From assembly GCA_934343805.1 (NCBI GenBank), contig CAKRIN010000008.1, positions 37,693-101,692 on the forward strand: a stretch of DNA of 64,000 nt. The letters run 5' to 3'. This DNA is from an uncultured Lachnospira sp. (GTDB taxonomy: Bacteria; Bacillota; Clostridia; Lachnospirales; Lachnospiraceae). This document shows, piece by piece, positions 19,366 through 30,087 of the stretch; positions within the stretch are counted from its first letter, which is position 1; every line of letters starts with the position of its first letter. The translations under genes and the position numbers were made by a program. Below the pieces are notes generated by a model. That model saw only the letters and a program-made list of their open reading frames with translations. It did not search any database and was not told where the DNA came from.

Positions 19366-19626
19366 TTATTCACGGTTAAGATCGAACTTGTACGAAACCT
19401 CAGACTTGTCATCAATTCTTCTGAAAATGTTGATTACTCTGTCCATAACTGGTTCGAAATCTTCCTCATTCTCAACCTCAACAGTAACAACCTGTCCGTC
19501 TTCTTTAATTACAGCATCCTTTACAAGCTCTAATGCCTTAATATCTTCTTCTGTCTGTGCAACCTGCTCTGGTGTTGTTAACATCTTAGACTTGCTCTTA
19601 TACTTAACAGCGTATGTTCTTGTCAT
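19366..19626 (-). CDS. Small conserved protein of unknown function
   Basis: 86 residues, acidic, with no signal peptide or membrane helix. The sequence has a basic start (TRTYAVKYKSKSKM), a helix-rich middle and a beta-like end (VVTVEVENEEDFEPVMDRVINIFRRI). A good AGGAGGATATA site precedes ATG 19626, codon use matches neighbours and a hairpin follows the stop, so it is a real gene. I do not recognise a family. Confidence 0.65.
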   Translation of the reverse strand: MTRTYAVKYKSKSKMLTTPEQVAQTEEDIKALELVKDAVIKEDGQVVTVEVENEEDFEPVMDRVINIFRRIDDKSEVSYKFDLNRE

Positions 19627-19711
19627 TATATCCTCCTAATTCAGCCAGCAACGGCAATATAATCTCATATGTCATTTTATTATATAACATGAATCATAAA
19701 TATGCAATGGT

Positions 19712-22700
19712 TTAATATACACTTAATGCCCTTCCTAAAGCAAATGAATATATTATCTTTTCTTTTACATTTTTTCCGGTAAGCTGTGTCAGTGCTTTTG
19801 CATAGTAATCAAGCTGGACTGTATACCGTCTCACAAGCTCTTTTTCCCCCATTTCGCCATTCATAACCCTGTCGGTCTTATAATCAACAAGCACAATCTC
19901 TCCGTCTTCCTCAAAATACAGGTCAATAATACCCTGTATAAGCTGTCCTTCATACTCGAATACAAAAGGCTGTTCTCTTCTTACTCTGCCATCATTTACA
20001 GCCTCTGCCACTCTCCTGCCTGTATCTGACTGTACAAATGTATTGATATCCCATGGATTGACACTTTCAGACTGTAACTCATTAATTCTCCCAGTCTCCA
20101 GCATTCTGTTTATATCCATCTTAACTCCGTCAAGATTCACACTCACAGAATAATCCAGACATTCCATAACCCTGTGATATGCACTTCCGCGTTCATTGGC
20201 AGCAAGCTTTACTTCTTTGCCGCTTATGAACTTCGGAATTATTGTATTTGTAAGTACTTCCTTCACAGATTCATCCATATAAGCAATTTCCTCTGAATCG
20301 TCCTCTGCCTGCATAGCCTTGAGCTGGGAAACTGTAAGCTTCATTTTTCCTGCAGCATTGTCCGCCGGGACATATTCCGGAAGTTCATCTAATGACGGAT
20401 ATCTGGCTGATGTCTCTGACTGGTTAATCAGACTTTTGTCCGCAGCAGCTTCTTTATTCCCAGCATCCATTTCCCCAGACTCGGCCACATCTGCCCCTGA
20501 GTCCTCTCCGTCATCAACCATCACATTAAAACTACCCTTCAGCATATCAGAATCCATAAGACACACTGGCATTATCATATCAAGATAACTCTTTATATTC
20601 TCGCTGTCTGCGTATGATAATATACCTTCTGCCTCGATCTCTTTAGCTTTTGCTCTGTATTTATCAAGTGTTTTTTCTGCATCCTTTACAACTCCGGTAA
20701 TTATAAGCTTCTCTCTGGCTCTTGTCATTGCAACATAAAGAAGTCTTTCTTCTTCCGCTATCGACTCTCTCACAATTCTTCTTGCCATCGCACCCTTTAT
20801 AATAGTAGGTGTCTTGGTTCTTCTTTCAAGGTCAACATAATCAACTGCAATTCCTAAGTTCTGGTCTACAAGCACCGGTGCTGTCGCATCCATGAAATTA
20901 ATGCTTTTATGCGCACCTGCAAGTATTACAATCGGAAATTCCAGACCCTTACTCTTATGAATACTCATGATCCTTACAAGATTCTCATTATCGAGACTGG
21001 CTGCTCCTTCTGCAAAATCCTCATCAAACTTCTTAAGCCTTTCTATATACCTTAAGAAATTAAACAGACCTGAATAGCTTGTCTTTCCATATCCTGCAGC
21101 TCTTTCCAGCAGAACATTTAAATTAGCCTGTCTCTGTGCTCCCGCAGGCATTGTTCCGACATAATCATAGTAACCGGAATCATATATCATCTCCCAGCAC
21201 AGGTCATATAACGACTCTACGCTGCTCTTATCACGATATTCTGTTAACTTTGCAAGAAACAATGCACATTTGCCAGACAGCTGCTTAATATCTGCTCCCT
21301 GAATATTACCAGCTTCTTCAGGTGTTGCTCCCTTTTCACCAATCGCTGCAACAGCCTTCAGATGTTCATACAGATTATTGTGTGAATTCTTATCCATATG
21401 CTCTCTTCCAAGCTTTCGCACCATTCCTAAATCTGCTGCCGTAAAACCGCCAAAGTAAGACATCATTGCCGCAGCAAGGCTTATCTCCTGAACAGGATTG
21501 TCCACTATTGTAAGCATGCTTAAAATTACCTGTATCTCACGCACGCTGAAATATCCCGTTGACGAATCCGTATATGCCGGTATTCCTCTGTCCATCAGGG
21601 CATCTGCAAATGTATCCGCCCAGCCTGCAACTGACCTTGTAAGAATGACAATATCCCTGTATTCTGCCGGTCTGTACACATTCTCATCCGCATCATACAC
21701 ATTTACACCTGAAGCAACAATTCCTTCAATCAGCTTTGCAAGCCTGTCTGCTTCAAGTTCTCTTGTTGTCGCTTCTTCCTCATTCTCTGATGATATAAGA
21801 ATAATGTCCGTACTCTTACTGGCATCATCGCCATAATTGATGCTATCACACTCTGGATATGGGAATCCCGCATTAAGCCTTACCGATTCATCATACCCTA
21901 TCCCCGAAAAATTCTTATTCATGATGTGTGCAAAAACATCATTCGCACATTCAAGCACATTTTCACGGCTACGGAAATTCTTCTGCAGCTCTATTCTTAC
22001 ATTATCCCCTGTATCACTGTAAGTATCGTACTTCTCTATGAAAAGCTCCGGGCATGCAAGACGGAACTTATATATACTCTGCTTTACATCACCTACCATG
22101 TATATATTATTATTCTCGCCGGACAGTCTTGTCCTGGACACTGCATTTAAAATAACCTCCTGCAGCTGGTTGGAATCCTGATACTCATCTATCAGTATTT
22201 CTTCAAATCTGTCTGCAAGCTTATCAGCTGTCTCAGTGTATACAAGCTTTCCATCTTCTTTCTTTACAAGAATGGAAAGCGCAAGATGTTCCATATCGTT
22301 AAAATCAATTATACCTTTTTCACGTTTCACATCTGAAACACGCCCGGCATACACCTTTGCCACTTTAAGAAGAGTCCGTATCTGGATACCCGCGCCCTGC
22401 ATATCAGCAAATATCCCCTCATCATCTTTTAAGAATATTTTGTCATTAAGCCGTCCTATGTAATCTTTAAACAGCTTGCGCTGTCCCTTGATATATTCTT
22501 TAATATCTGGATCTGCCCCTGCATCCTTCTTTCTTGATAATGCTTCAAATGAAAATGCTCTTACCTTCCTGCCAAGTTCACCAAAATCCTTAGAATTAAC
22601 CATCTCATTAATTCCAAGAAGATCCGATTGCAGCGCATCTGTATATGCCGCAGGTCCTGCCGGTTCACCACAGATTCCTATTAATCTGTTGTATTTGTCA

Positions 22701-23377
22701 CGATAGTCAAGAAGTGCGCTTATAATTGAATCACGCAGTTCTTTAATTGCAGGATTATCATAAGTCTCATCATCATATACCCTCATGCACTCATCAAACC
22801 ACTCTTCAATCCATGGATTACTTCGTGAAAAACGATATATTTTATCTATAATGCTCACAAGTCCTGAATCATCTCTTCCCATCCCAAATGCATCAACAAG
22901 ATTAAAGAAATCTTCATCAGCTTCTGCGTAGAATTCCTCGAGCACATCTTCTAACACATCATTTTCAAGAAGCTTCTTCTCTCCCTCATCCATTATCCTG
23001 AATCCCGGATCCAGATTAACCTCTGGAAAATGATTTCTTATTATCCACAGACAGAAACTGTCAATTGTCGTTATCTGAGCATTGTTAAGCAGTGTTATCT
23101 GTCTTAAAAGATTCACATCACCAGGATTATCATCAAGCATTGAATCAAGTGCTTTTCTTATCTTGTCCTTCATCTGTGCCGCCGCCGCTTTGGTAAATGT
23201 AACAACAACAAGCCTGTCTATATCTATATTCTTGTCAGGGTCTGTAATCATGGAAATAATTCTTTCAACAAGTACGGCAGTCTTACCAGAACCGGCAGCC
23301 GCTGAAACCAGCACATTGCAATTTCTTGTATCAATCGCGCTCTTCTGCGCCGGCGTCCATTTTCTTTCCATTCTCAT
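19712..23377 (-). CDS. addA: ATP-dependent helicase/nuclease subunit A
   Basis: 1221 residues. A UvrD-type superfamily 1 helicase with Walker A SAAAGSGKTAVLVERI near 30, the DEYQDSNQLQE motif near 390 and IMSIHKSKGLEFPIVILAG in the second half, followed by a C-terminal RecB-type nuclease with LVDYKTDRV near 1170. AddAB resects double-strand ends for recombination repair. ATG 23377 is chosen (a TTG sits one codon before it); AGGAAGGGG lies just upstream. It overlaps the end of addB by 47 bases, so the two are translationally linked. Confidence 0.95.
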   Translation of the reverse strand: MRMERKWTPAQKSAIDTRNCNVLVSAAAGSGKTAVLVERIISMITDPDKNIDIDRLVVVTFTKAAAAQMKDKIRKALDSMLDDNPGDVNLLRQITLLNNAQITTIDSFCLWIIRNHFPEVNLDPGFRIMDEGEKKLLENDVLEDVLEEFYAEADEDFFNLVDAFGMGRDDSGLVSIIDKIYRFSRSNPWIEEWFDECMRVYDDETYDNPAIKELRDSIISALLDYRDKYNRLIGICGEPAGPAAYTDALQSDLLGINEMVNSKDFGELGRKVRAFSFEALSRKKDAGADPDIKEYIKGQRKLFKDYIGRLNDKIFLKDDEGIFADMQGAGIQIRTLLKVAKVYAGRVSDVKREKGIIDFNDMEHLALSILVKKEDGKLVYTETADKLADRFEEILIDEYQDSNQLQEVILNAVSRTRLSGENNNIYMVGDVKQSIYKFRLACPELFIEKYDTYSDTGDNVRIELQKNFRSRENVLECANDVFAHIMNKNFSGIGYDESVRLNAGFPYPECDSINYGDDASKSTDIILISSENEEEATTRELEADRLAKLIEGIVASGVNVYDADENVYRPAEYRDIVILTRSVAGWADTFADALMDRGIPAYTDSSTGYFSVREIQVILSMLTIVDNPVQEISLAAAMMSYFGGFTAADLGMVRKLGREHMDKNSHNNLYEHLKAVAAIGEKGATPEEAGNIQGADIKQLSGKCALFLAKLTEYRDKSSVESLYDLCWEMIYDSGYYDYVGTMPAGAQRQANLNVLLERAAGYGKTSYSGLFNFLRYIERLKKFDEDFAEGAASLDNENLVRIMSIHKSKGLEFPIVILAGAHKSINFMDATAPVLVDQNLGIAVDYVDLERRTKTPTIIKGAMARRIVRESIAEEERLLYVAMTRAREKLIITGVVKDAEKTLDKYRAKAKEIEAEGILSYADSENIKSYLDMIMPVCLMDSDMLKGSFNVMVDDGEDSGADVAESGEMDAGNKEAAADKSLINQSETSARYPSLDELPEYVPADNAAGKMKLTVSQLKAMQAEDDSEEIAYMDESVKEVLTNTIIPKFISGKEVKLAANERGSAYHRVMECLDYSVSVNLDGVKMDINRMLETGRINELQSESVNPWDINTFVQSDTGRRVAEAVNDGRVRREQPFVFEYEGQLIQGIIDLYFEEDGEIVLVDYKTDRVMNGEMGEKELVRRYTVQLDYYAKALTQLTGKNVKEKIIYSFALGRALSVY

Positions 23378-26300
23378 CAACCCCTTCCTTTATATTATTC
23401 CATAACATTTCATCATCGAATTTCTTTAATTTTCTATAATTACAACCTGGAAGATCCACAGAAAATCCGCATACTGCCCCATAAGGACATCTGTCGCAGC
23501 TTGAAAACTGTCCGTCTTTATATGGACTGCGCCTGATGTCACCACCTACTATTCTGTCCGCAGTATCAACCGCTCTTACATCAACAAATCTTCCAAGCAT
23601 ATTGAACTGCTCAGTATTCATAACCTTACTTCTTCGTGAATCAAATCCGCCATCAGCCTTTCTGCTCACAGGAATATTAAGAGAAGTTCCCTCTGTATTG
23701 TCCATTTTCTCAGCAATATCCTTGTCCGAATTAACCATTCCTTTAAGGCGCAGTTCACCCTTAATCATATTCTCTATCTCTTCTGCGCTCTCTGTTGTTG
23801 CAGACACGATTGGGTCACTTATATTGTAATAGAACACTCCTGCAGGAATAATATTCTTACCTGGGCGCATCTTCGCTACAAGCTTCATTGCCGCTTCCAT
23901 ATAGACCATAAGCTGTATATCAATTCCGTAATATGTCTTAACTATGTTAAAATCCTTTTTTCCGGTTTTATAATCAATAATTCTTACATAAACATCCGTA
24001 TCATTCTCACATATGTCCACGCGGTCAATAGTTCCACTCATAGGCTGCTTCCTGTCGTCATCTCCAACTTCCATGTTGAACTTATGCTCGAATACAAATG
24101 GCACAAAATCGCCACATTTTAACTGTTCTCCCATCGCCCATATCGTGCGGTCTGCAAGGTCTTCCATACGCTTGACCATAAATGAATTACGGCTTGAATC
24201 CTTAAGTATACTGTTCTGGTATATGTCAGTGATTGCTGTCACGCTTTTTTCAACCATCTCACGGCGTTTCTCTTCCGATATAAGATAATATGACTCGCCA
24301 TTTTTCTTTATCTCATCACATACCTCGCGGATAACCGCATGCAGTACTACTCCAAAGTTTACTGGTGAAAATGCGAATTCTTCCCTTTCTTTCAGATCCA
24401 CACCATACCTTAAATAATACCTTAACGGACACTCTGCAAAGTTTTCAAAGGATGTAACACTTCCGACAAGCCTGCCGCCAGTAAGCGAATCTATGATATC
24501 TGCATCCACATTTGCAGCTATTCCAGTCTGTTCAAAGCTGTAAGCAGCCTGCGGTATTGTCACATAAGAATTCTGCTGCGCTGTATCTTTGTAAGACAGC
24601 TTAAGGCACTGTGGAAACATTTTTCTCATACTTCTTATAATATAAGAAGGCATAAGTGCCGCGCCCTCGCTGTTTTTCACAGCATATGACATATATAGCT
24701 TCCGGGAGCTCTTTGTCATAATAAGATACAGATAAAATCTCTGTGTAAATGCTTTTTCTCTCACAGAGGCTGACATGACTATCCCCTTCTCTTCAAGATA
24801 TTCCCTGTCACTTTCTGACAATACACTTCTTGAATCTGCTTTCTTAGGAACATTGCCATCATTAATTCCGACAAAGAACATTACCTTGATATTATCAAGA
24901 CGGGTTCTTTCGATATCACCTATAACAACGCAGTCGTTGGTCTGCGGAATAAGTCCTATCTTAATCTCCTGAAATCCTGACGCAAGTATCTTGTTGAATT
25001 CCTTAATGCCGACTTTCTCACTTCCAAGAAGCGCATACATTTTGTCCAACACTTCTATGACTTTCTTATATAATTGTGCATATTCATCACCTGTGTACTC
25101 GTTATCATTAAGTTCACTGACTTTCTGCTCCATATCCTCCTGCACAAGAAATTCATAAAGTGCCCTAACCATATCTGCAACATTGGATTCCTTTGACTTA
25201 AGCACCTCTTCCAATGGATCCAGCATATCAGTTATCATTGTCCTTAGCGAATTAAGTTTCTCAAGGTCAGTATTATTCACTGTTCCTCTGAATTTTCTTA
25301 TCCATGGCTCATGCCACTTTGCCCTGCCTCTGATTCCAACTGCAATACAATAATTGTCAAGCAGGTCAATATCCTCACGTTCCATTCCACTCATTCCGGT
25401 GCGCAAAAACCCCAGAACACTGTCATAGCTGTAGTTATTCTCTATTATTCCAAGTGCTCCATTAATTGCCGCAATCAGTGGATTATCTGTTACATGACGT
25501 TTATAGTCCAAGAAATATGGTATATCATTCTGCTTTAATATATTAGCTGCCAGTTTTCCATAGCCATCCATATCTGCTGTAACTATTGCGATCTCATTAT
25601 ATCTGTATCCACACAATCTTGTCAGCCTTATTATCTCCCCTGCTGCAAATGTCAATTCTTCTTTGGCAACAGTTCCCTCATATATAACAATATTGTCAGT
25701 CTTTCGGTTAAATCTTCCCGATTTGTTTCTAAAAAGATTCTGTTCAAGAAAATCCAGTTCCTCAGAATTCTTAAATCTGGAATTAATATTTACAACCACA
25801 TTCTTGCCATGCACTTCATTTCCCGCAATATATGCAGGTTCAAGAACATTTACATGCTCCTCATCACATATCTTATAAAGCTTAGATACACAGTCCTTAC
25901 TCATGTAAAAAAGGTCTTCTCTGCCTGCAACAATATTTTCGCGCTCGGATGCATCAATTGTCAGAGAAACATATATCTTTGGACACATTGATAAAAGAAT
26001 TGTCAGTAAATTGTACTGAACCGGCGTAAATCCTGTAAATCCATCAAATGCTATTTCACAATTCTTTATTCTCTCTGATTCAGTAACCTTGCCACACAGC
26101 TTATCAAGTATTTCTTCTTTTGTTATATAATTCTTATCTATGTACTCTGCAAATGCATTATATACAAGTACAATGTCATCAAGTTTATACTGAAGTGCTG
26201 CACTTCCTTCTGAATCACTATATGCTGCTCCTGCTGCCTCCTGCATAGTATCCGGCTTAATATCATACTGAAGCATTTCAGATATAACAGATTTCATTTC

Positions 26301-26660
26301 TGACACAAATCCAGTATTAGACAGATTACTTCCGAAGTATTTTAATCTGTCCTTGTTCTGTTCCAATACTCTTTTAATAATCAGATTCTTTCCTGTATCA
26401 TCAAGAACTTCCAGATTATCTTCGCCCACTTCCTCAAACACCTTATATGCAAGTCTCTCAAAACTCACAACATCAATGTTAAGAATACCCTTCCTCGGAT
26501 GCATGGACACCAGTCTTTTCTGAATCGCCATAGTGTACTGTTCTGGCACAACTACAATGTAATTCCTGTCTGGATTCTTTATCGACTCTTCAATTATATG
26601 TGTATACAGATAGTGCGATTTGCCAGCACCAGAGCTGCCTAGAATTAATTGTAATGACAT
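23331..26660 (-). CDS. addB: ATP-dependent helicase/deoxyribonuclease subunit B
   Basis: 1109 residues. It begins with the AddB-type phosphate loop LILGSSGAGKSHYLY. The C-terminal nuclease has IIDYKTGKKDF near 925. The iron-sulfur ligands are visible: one cysteine in NFAECPLRYYLRYGV near 780 and three in CDRCPYGAVC near 1060. AddB pairs with AddA for end resection. Start ATG 26660 follows GGGGAATCACAC. About 237 bases upstream of it, up to the divergent gene at 26898, show no feature I can name. Confidence 0.95.
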   Translation of the reverse strand: MSLQLILGSSGAGKSHYLYTHIIEESIKNPDRNYIVVVPEQYTMAIQKRLVSMHPRKGILNIDVVSFERLAYKVFEEVGEDNLEVLDDTGKNLIIKRVLEQNKDRLKYFGSNLSNTGFVSEMKSVISEMLQYDIKPDTMQEAAGAAYSDSEGSAALQYKLDDIVLVYNAFAEYIDKNYITKEEILDKLCGKVTESERIKNCEIAFDGFTGFTPVQYNLLTILLSMCPKIYVSLTIDASERENIVAGREDLFYMSKDCVSKLYKICDEEHVNVLEPAYIAGNEVHGKNVVVNINSRFKNSEELDFLEQNLFRNKSGRFNRKTDNIVIYEGTVAKEELTFAAGEIIRLTRLCGYRYNEIAIVTADMDGYGKLAANILKQNDIPYFLDYKRHVTDNPLIAAINGALGIIENNYSYDSVLGFLRTGMSGMEREDIDLLDNYCIAVGIRGRAKWHEPWIRKFRGTVNNTDLEKLNSLRTMITDMLDPLEEVLKSKESNVADMVRALYEFLVQEDMEQKVSELNDNEYTGDEYAQLYKKVIEVLDKMYALLGSEKVGIKEFNKILASGFQEIKIGLIPQTNDCVVIGDIERTRLDNIKVMFFVGINDGNVPKKADSRSVLSESDREYLEEKGIVMSASVREKAFTQRFYLYLIMTKSSRKLYMSYAVKNSEGAALMPSYIIRSMRKMFPQCLKLSYKDTAQQNSYVTIPQAAYSFEQTGIAANVDADIIDSLTGGRLVGSVTSFENFAECPLRYYLRYGVDLKEREEFAFSPVNFGVVLHAVIREVCDEIKKNGESYYLISEEKRREMVEKSVTAITDIYQNSILKDSSRNSFMVKRMEDLADRTIWAMGEQLKCGDFVPFVFEHKFNMEVGDDDRKQPMSGTIDRVDICENDTDVYVRIIDYKTGKKDFNIVKTYYGIDIQLMVYMEAAMKLVAKMRPGKNIIPAGVFYYNISDPIVSATTESAEEIENMIKGELRLKGMVNSDKDIAEKMDNTEGTSLNIPVSRKADGGFDSRRSKVMNTEQFNMLGRFVDVRAVDTADRIVGGDIRRSPYKDGQFSSCDRCPYGAVCGFSVDLPGCNYRKLKKFDDEMLWNNIKEGVDENGKKMDAGAEERD

Positions 26661-26897
26661 GTGTGATTCCCCTTTTAAATATTACATACCGCATATAATG
26701 GTGCATTTATCAGCCATTCCTGCTCATATGTAACTTTATCTGTCCAAAATCTTCTCTGTATTGTCTTACTATATCACATTTTCTCCGGCATGTATTATAT
26801 ATAAACCAACTTTTCCCTGAACTTACACATTTTAATCATAATATCCCCATTACCACCATATATTTTGTAATAATGAATATGAAGGGCAGGTTTCTTT

Positions 26898-27398
26898 GTG
26901 ATGAGTCAGACTAAAATCGTTGTTATTCCATTAAAAAAACTCCTTATTGGAGCTGTTATTGCTGCTATTATAATTGCATTTGTCATATTTGCTATTATCC
27001 GTCTTGGCAGCAAGGGTTCTGATAATTCAAGAAACATTACTCAGCCTAAGAGCAGCACTGTAAATGCATCTGCTTCTTCTAATATTGAAACACCCCTTGA
27101 TAATGCCGATGCTCCTAAATTCTGCCCCGGAGTATATACCTCTTCTATCCTGTTAGACGGCAATCCTGTTGATATCCAGGTAACTGTTGATTCATCTAAC
27201 ATTAACAGCATTGAACTCGTTAATCTATCCGAGTCGATCACAACTATGTACCCTAAACTGACAACTTCATTTGATGAAGTTGCCTCTAAAGTCATGGAAG
27301 CCGGCACAACCAACATAACCTATGATTCAGCCAACAGATATACATATTCCGTCTTTATAGAAGCAATAAGCGCAGCCCTTAAAAAGGCTGCGCCATAA
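26898..27398 (+). CDS. Membrane-anchored FMN-binding-like protein
   Basis: 166 residues. A single N-terminal membrane helix (about 13-36, LIGAVIAAIIIAFVIFAIIRL) is followed by a polar linker and a C-terminal domain. That domain (about 75-165) has the pattern PGVYTSSILLDGNPVDIQVTVDSSNINSIELVNLSES, resembling the small FMN_bind fold, but the threonine used for covalent flavin is not evident, so the call is tentative. GTG 26898 and ATG 26901 are adjacent possible starts after GCAGG. The gene converges on hisS with a 6-base gap. Confidence 0.6.
   Translation: MMSQTKIVVIPLKKLLIGAVIAAIIIAFVIFAIIRLGSKGSDNSRNITQPKSSTVNASASSNIETPLDNADAPKFCPGVYTSSILLDGNPVDIQVTVDSSNINSIELVNLSESITTMYPKLTTSFDEVASKVMEAGTTNITYDSANRYTYSVFIEAISAALKKAAP
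27370..27393. terminator. Bidirectional hairpin in the 3' end of the FMN-binding-like gene
   Basis: GCGCAGCC and GGCTGCGC arms around an A-rich loop lie inside the last codons of the + strand gene, just past the convergent hisS stop. It probably helps end transcription from both sides, although T runs are short. Confidence 0.6.
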
Positions 27399-27404
27399 AA
27401 TTCA

Positions 27405-28679
27405 TTAGAACAAGCTTATTTCATTTCCATTGCTGACATTAACAAATCCTTTATATCCACGCTCCTCAAGCTTTCCGAGGAACTTACCCATCTTCTTAGG
27501 CTTTACATATAATGAGCACACCTTGCCTTCTGCTCTGTATTTTTCTGCTATTGCATAGGCATCCTTAACCTGTCCCTCATCATACATAACAGCAATCTTG
27601 TCCGCTGTCGCCTTAGTCTCAACACCATTCTGCATAAGAATTGAGAAAATTCTCTCGAATCCGATTGAGAATCCAACAGCGCTTACCTGCTGTCCTAAGA
27701 ACTTTCCGATAAGGTTGTCATATCTTCCACCGCCTGCGATAGCACCCTTGAAATCAATGCTTTCAACTTCAAATACAGTTCCTGTATAATATCCCTGTCC
27801 TCTTACTAAAGAAAGATCAAACACAACATCAAACTGGCCATCTGAAAGCTCATTTACAGTGTTGATAATTCCTCTTACGCTTTCTGCCGGTGCCTTATCA
27901 TCAAGTATAGCTTCAACACTTTCAAGACTTATCTCCTGTGCACTTGAAACACTTCCAAAGAATCCGATAAACTTCTCAATTGCAGCAGCATCAAAGCCCT
28001 TATCTGTAAGTTCAGCCTTAACACCATCAAGTCCAACCTTATCCATCTTGTCAAATGTAATGCACACACTGTCAAGCTGATCCTCAGTAAATCCGCAATT
28101 CTGAAGGAATGAGCGCAGAAGTCTTCTGTCGTTAATCTTAACCTTGAAATTCTTCATGCCAATAGCCTTAAGAGCCTTGGTTGTTGTAAGAATAAGTTCA
28201 ACCTCTGAATCTGTAGAATCAGAACCAATAATATCAATATCACACTGAACAAACTCACGAAGTCTGCCCTTCTGTGGTCTTTCAGCTCTGTACACTCTGT
28301 CCATCTGGATACATTTCATAGGAAGCGTGAGCTTGTCCTTGTTGTTAGCAAAGTAACGGCTTAGTGGAAGTGTAAGGTCATATCTTAATCCCATATCAGC
28401 AATTTCATTCTCACATGCTGTTCCTGTCTTGGGATTCTCCTGAAGTGAACTTACCGCCTTCTCAAGCTTATCGCCTCTCTTCATAATCTTGAATATAAGA
28501 TTTAAGTTCTCACCGCCATCACTTTTATCAAGATTCTCAATATCCTCAATAATAGGTGTTGTAATGTGTTCAAATCCATTAGCAACATATACCGTTAATA
28601 TCTCATTCTGAAGGTAATCCCTGATTTCAACCTCATTAGGAAGATAATCGTTAGTACCTTTAACTGGTGTTATTTTCAT
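27405..28679 (-). CDS. hisS: Histidine-tRNA ligase
   Basis: 424 residues. Class II synthetase: KGTNDYLPNE at the start, motif 2 with YRAERPQKGRLREF near 130, the histidine-binding stretch LVRGQGYYTGTVFEV near 290, motif 3 AVGFSIGFERIF near 333 and a C-terminal anticodon-binding domain (about 350-424), which separates it from HisZ. It charges tRNA-His. GGAGACAG precedes ATG 28679. No T-box lies upstream, but a 13-bp hairpin does (28705-28736). It follows purD in the same direction. Confidence 0.93.
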   Translation of the reverse strand: MKITPVKGTNDYLPNEVEIRDYLQNEILTVYVANGFEHITTPIIEDIENLDKSDGGENLNLIFKIMKRGDKLEKAVSSLQENPKTGTACENEIADMGLRYDLTLPLSRYFANNKDKLTLPMKCIQMDRVYRAERPQKGRLREFVQCDIDIIGSDSTDSEVELILTTTKALKAIGMKNFKVKINDRRLLRSFLQNCGFTEDQLDSVCITFDKMDKVGLDGVKAELTDKGFDAAAIEKFIGFFGSVSSAQEISLESVEAILDDKAPAESVRGIINTVNELSDGQFDVVFDLSLVRGQGYYTGTVFEVESIDFKGAIAGGGRYDNLIGKFLGQQVSAVGFSIGFERIFSILMQNGVETKATADKIAVMYDEGQVKDAYAIAEKYRAEGKVCSLYVKPKKMGKFLGKLEERGYKGFVNVSNGNEISLF

Positions 28680-28704
28680 ATCTGTCTCCTTATTTACACA
28701 CTAA

Positions 28705-28736
28705 GGCAGATAACCGGTATTCTCCAGCCATCTGCC
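28705..28736 (-). promoter_or_regulatory. Hairpin between purD and hisS
   Basis: A continuous 13-bp stem, GGCAGAT extended by GGCTGG on one side (with G-U pairs), closes a 6-base loop about 26 bases upstream of the hisS start. The T run that would make a clean terminator is missing. It may limit read-through from the pur operon or shape the hisS leader. Confidence 0.5.
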
Positions 28737-28766
28737 CTCATTTTCTTTAATACTTAAAATAACTAA

Positions 28767-30041
28767 TTAAGCTTCATCAATTGCCTTACCAATATCATGT
28801 CTCATATATTTGTTATCGAAATCTACCCATTCAGTAGCTTCATAAGCCTTGGCTCTTGCTTCCTTAAGGTCCTTGCCGAGTGCTGTAACGCCAAGAACTC
28901 GTCCTCCATTAGTTACAACCTTACCCTCTTCATTGAATTTAGAACCTGCATGGAATAAGAAATAATCATCCTTACCCTTGAAGTTCTCCATTCCCTTAAT
29001 CTCGAAGCCCTTCTCATATGCGAGTGGGTATCCGTCAGATGCAAGAATTACGCATACACATGCATTATCCTCAAACTGAAGGTCAACCTTATCAAGAGTT
29101 CCATCGATACAAGCCTCAAATACATCAACAATATCATTCTTCATTCTAGGAAGAACAACCTGTGCTTCAGGATCACCGAATCTCGCATTGTACTCAAGAA
29201 CCTTAGGTCCCTTTGGAGTAAGCATAAGTCCAAAGAAGATAACTCCCTTGAATGGTCTGCCCTCGCTCTTCATTGCATCAACAGTTGCCTGATAAATGTA
29301 TTTCTTACAGAACTCATCAACTTCCTTAGTGTAGAAAGGTGATGGTGAGAAGTTACCCATTCCGCCTGTATTAAGACCCTGGTCACCATCCTTAGCTCTC
29401 TTATGATCCTGAGCTGATGACATAATCTTAATTGTATTACCATCAACAAATGAAAGTACCGAAACCTCACGTCCTGTCATGAATTCCTCAATGACAATAG
29501 TATCTCCTGCTGTACCGAACTTCTTGTCAAGCATAAGCTCATCAACACCTGCAAGTGCATCTTCCTTGTTCTCACAGATAAGAACACCCTTACCGAGGGC
29601 TAGTCCGTCAGCCTTAAGAACGATAGGATACTCAGCAGTTTCAAGATACTTCTTAGCCTCTTCTGCTGATGTAAATGTTTCATAAGCTGCTGTTGGTATA
29701 TTGTATTTCTTCATAAGATCCTTAGAAAAAGCCTTAGACCCCTCAAGAATAGCTGCATTCTTTCTTGGTCCGAATACTCTTAAGCCCTCTGCCTCAAATA
29801 CATCAACAACACCGCCAACAAGTGGATCATCCATACCGATAACTGTAAGGTCAATGCTGTTTTCCTTAGCAAATGCTACAAGCTTATCAAACTCCATTGC
29901 CTTAATATCAACACACTCTGCAAGCTCTGCAATTCCTGCATTACCTGGTGCACAGTATATCTTATCAACCTTAGGACTCTTGCTTAACTTCCAGCATATT
30001 GCATGCTCTCTTCCGCCGCTGCCTACAACTAATACTTTCAT
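28767..30041 (-). CDS. purD: Phosphoribosylamine-glycine ligase
   Basis: 424 residues. GARS pattern: MKVLVVGSGGREHAICWKL start, ATP-grasp region with VLKADGLALGKGVLIC near 145, TGGMGNFSPSPF near 225 and LEYNARFGDPEAQVVL near 285. It joins glycine to phosphoribosylamine with ATP in step 2 of purine synthesis. It is the last pur gene of the run, 46 bases after purN, with no terminator between. Confidence 0.97.
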   Translation of the reverse strand: MKVLVVGSGGREHAICWKLSKSPKVDKIYCAPGNAGIAELAECVDIKAMEFDKLVAFAKENSIDLTVIGMDDPLVGGVVDVFEAEGLRVFGPRKNAAILEGSKAFSKDLMKKYNIPTAAYETFTSAEEAKKYLETAEYPIVLKADGLALGKGVLICENKEDALAGVDELMLDKKFGTAGDTIVIEEFMTGREVSVLSFVDGNTIKIMSSAQDHKRAKDGDQGLNTGGMGNFSPSPFYTKEVDEFCKKYIYQATVDAMKSEGRPFKGVIFFGLMLTPKGPKVLEYNARFGDPEAQVVLPRMKNDIVDVFEACIDGTLDKVDLQFEDNACVCVILASDGYPLAYEKGFEIKGMENFKGKDDYFLFHAGSKFNEEGKVVTNGGRVLGVTALGKDLKEARAKAYEATEWVDFDNKYMRHDIGKAIDEA

Positions 30042-30087
30042 CTTAATTCCTCCGCATATTGTTATCTATATACCTAGTCAGTAATCA

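Noticed and set aside
28680..28766. T-box before hisS
   Set aside because: No T-box consensus and the space is too short; only a hairpin.
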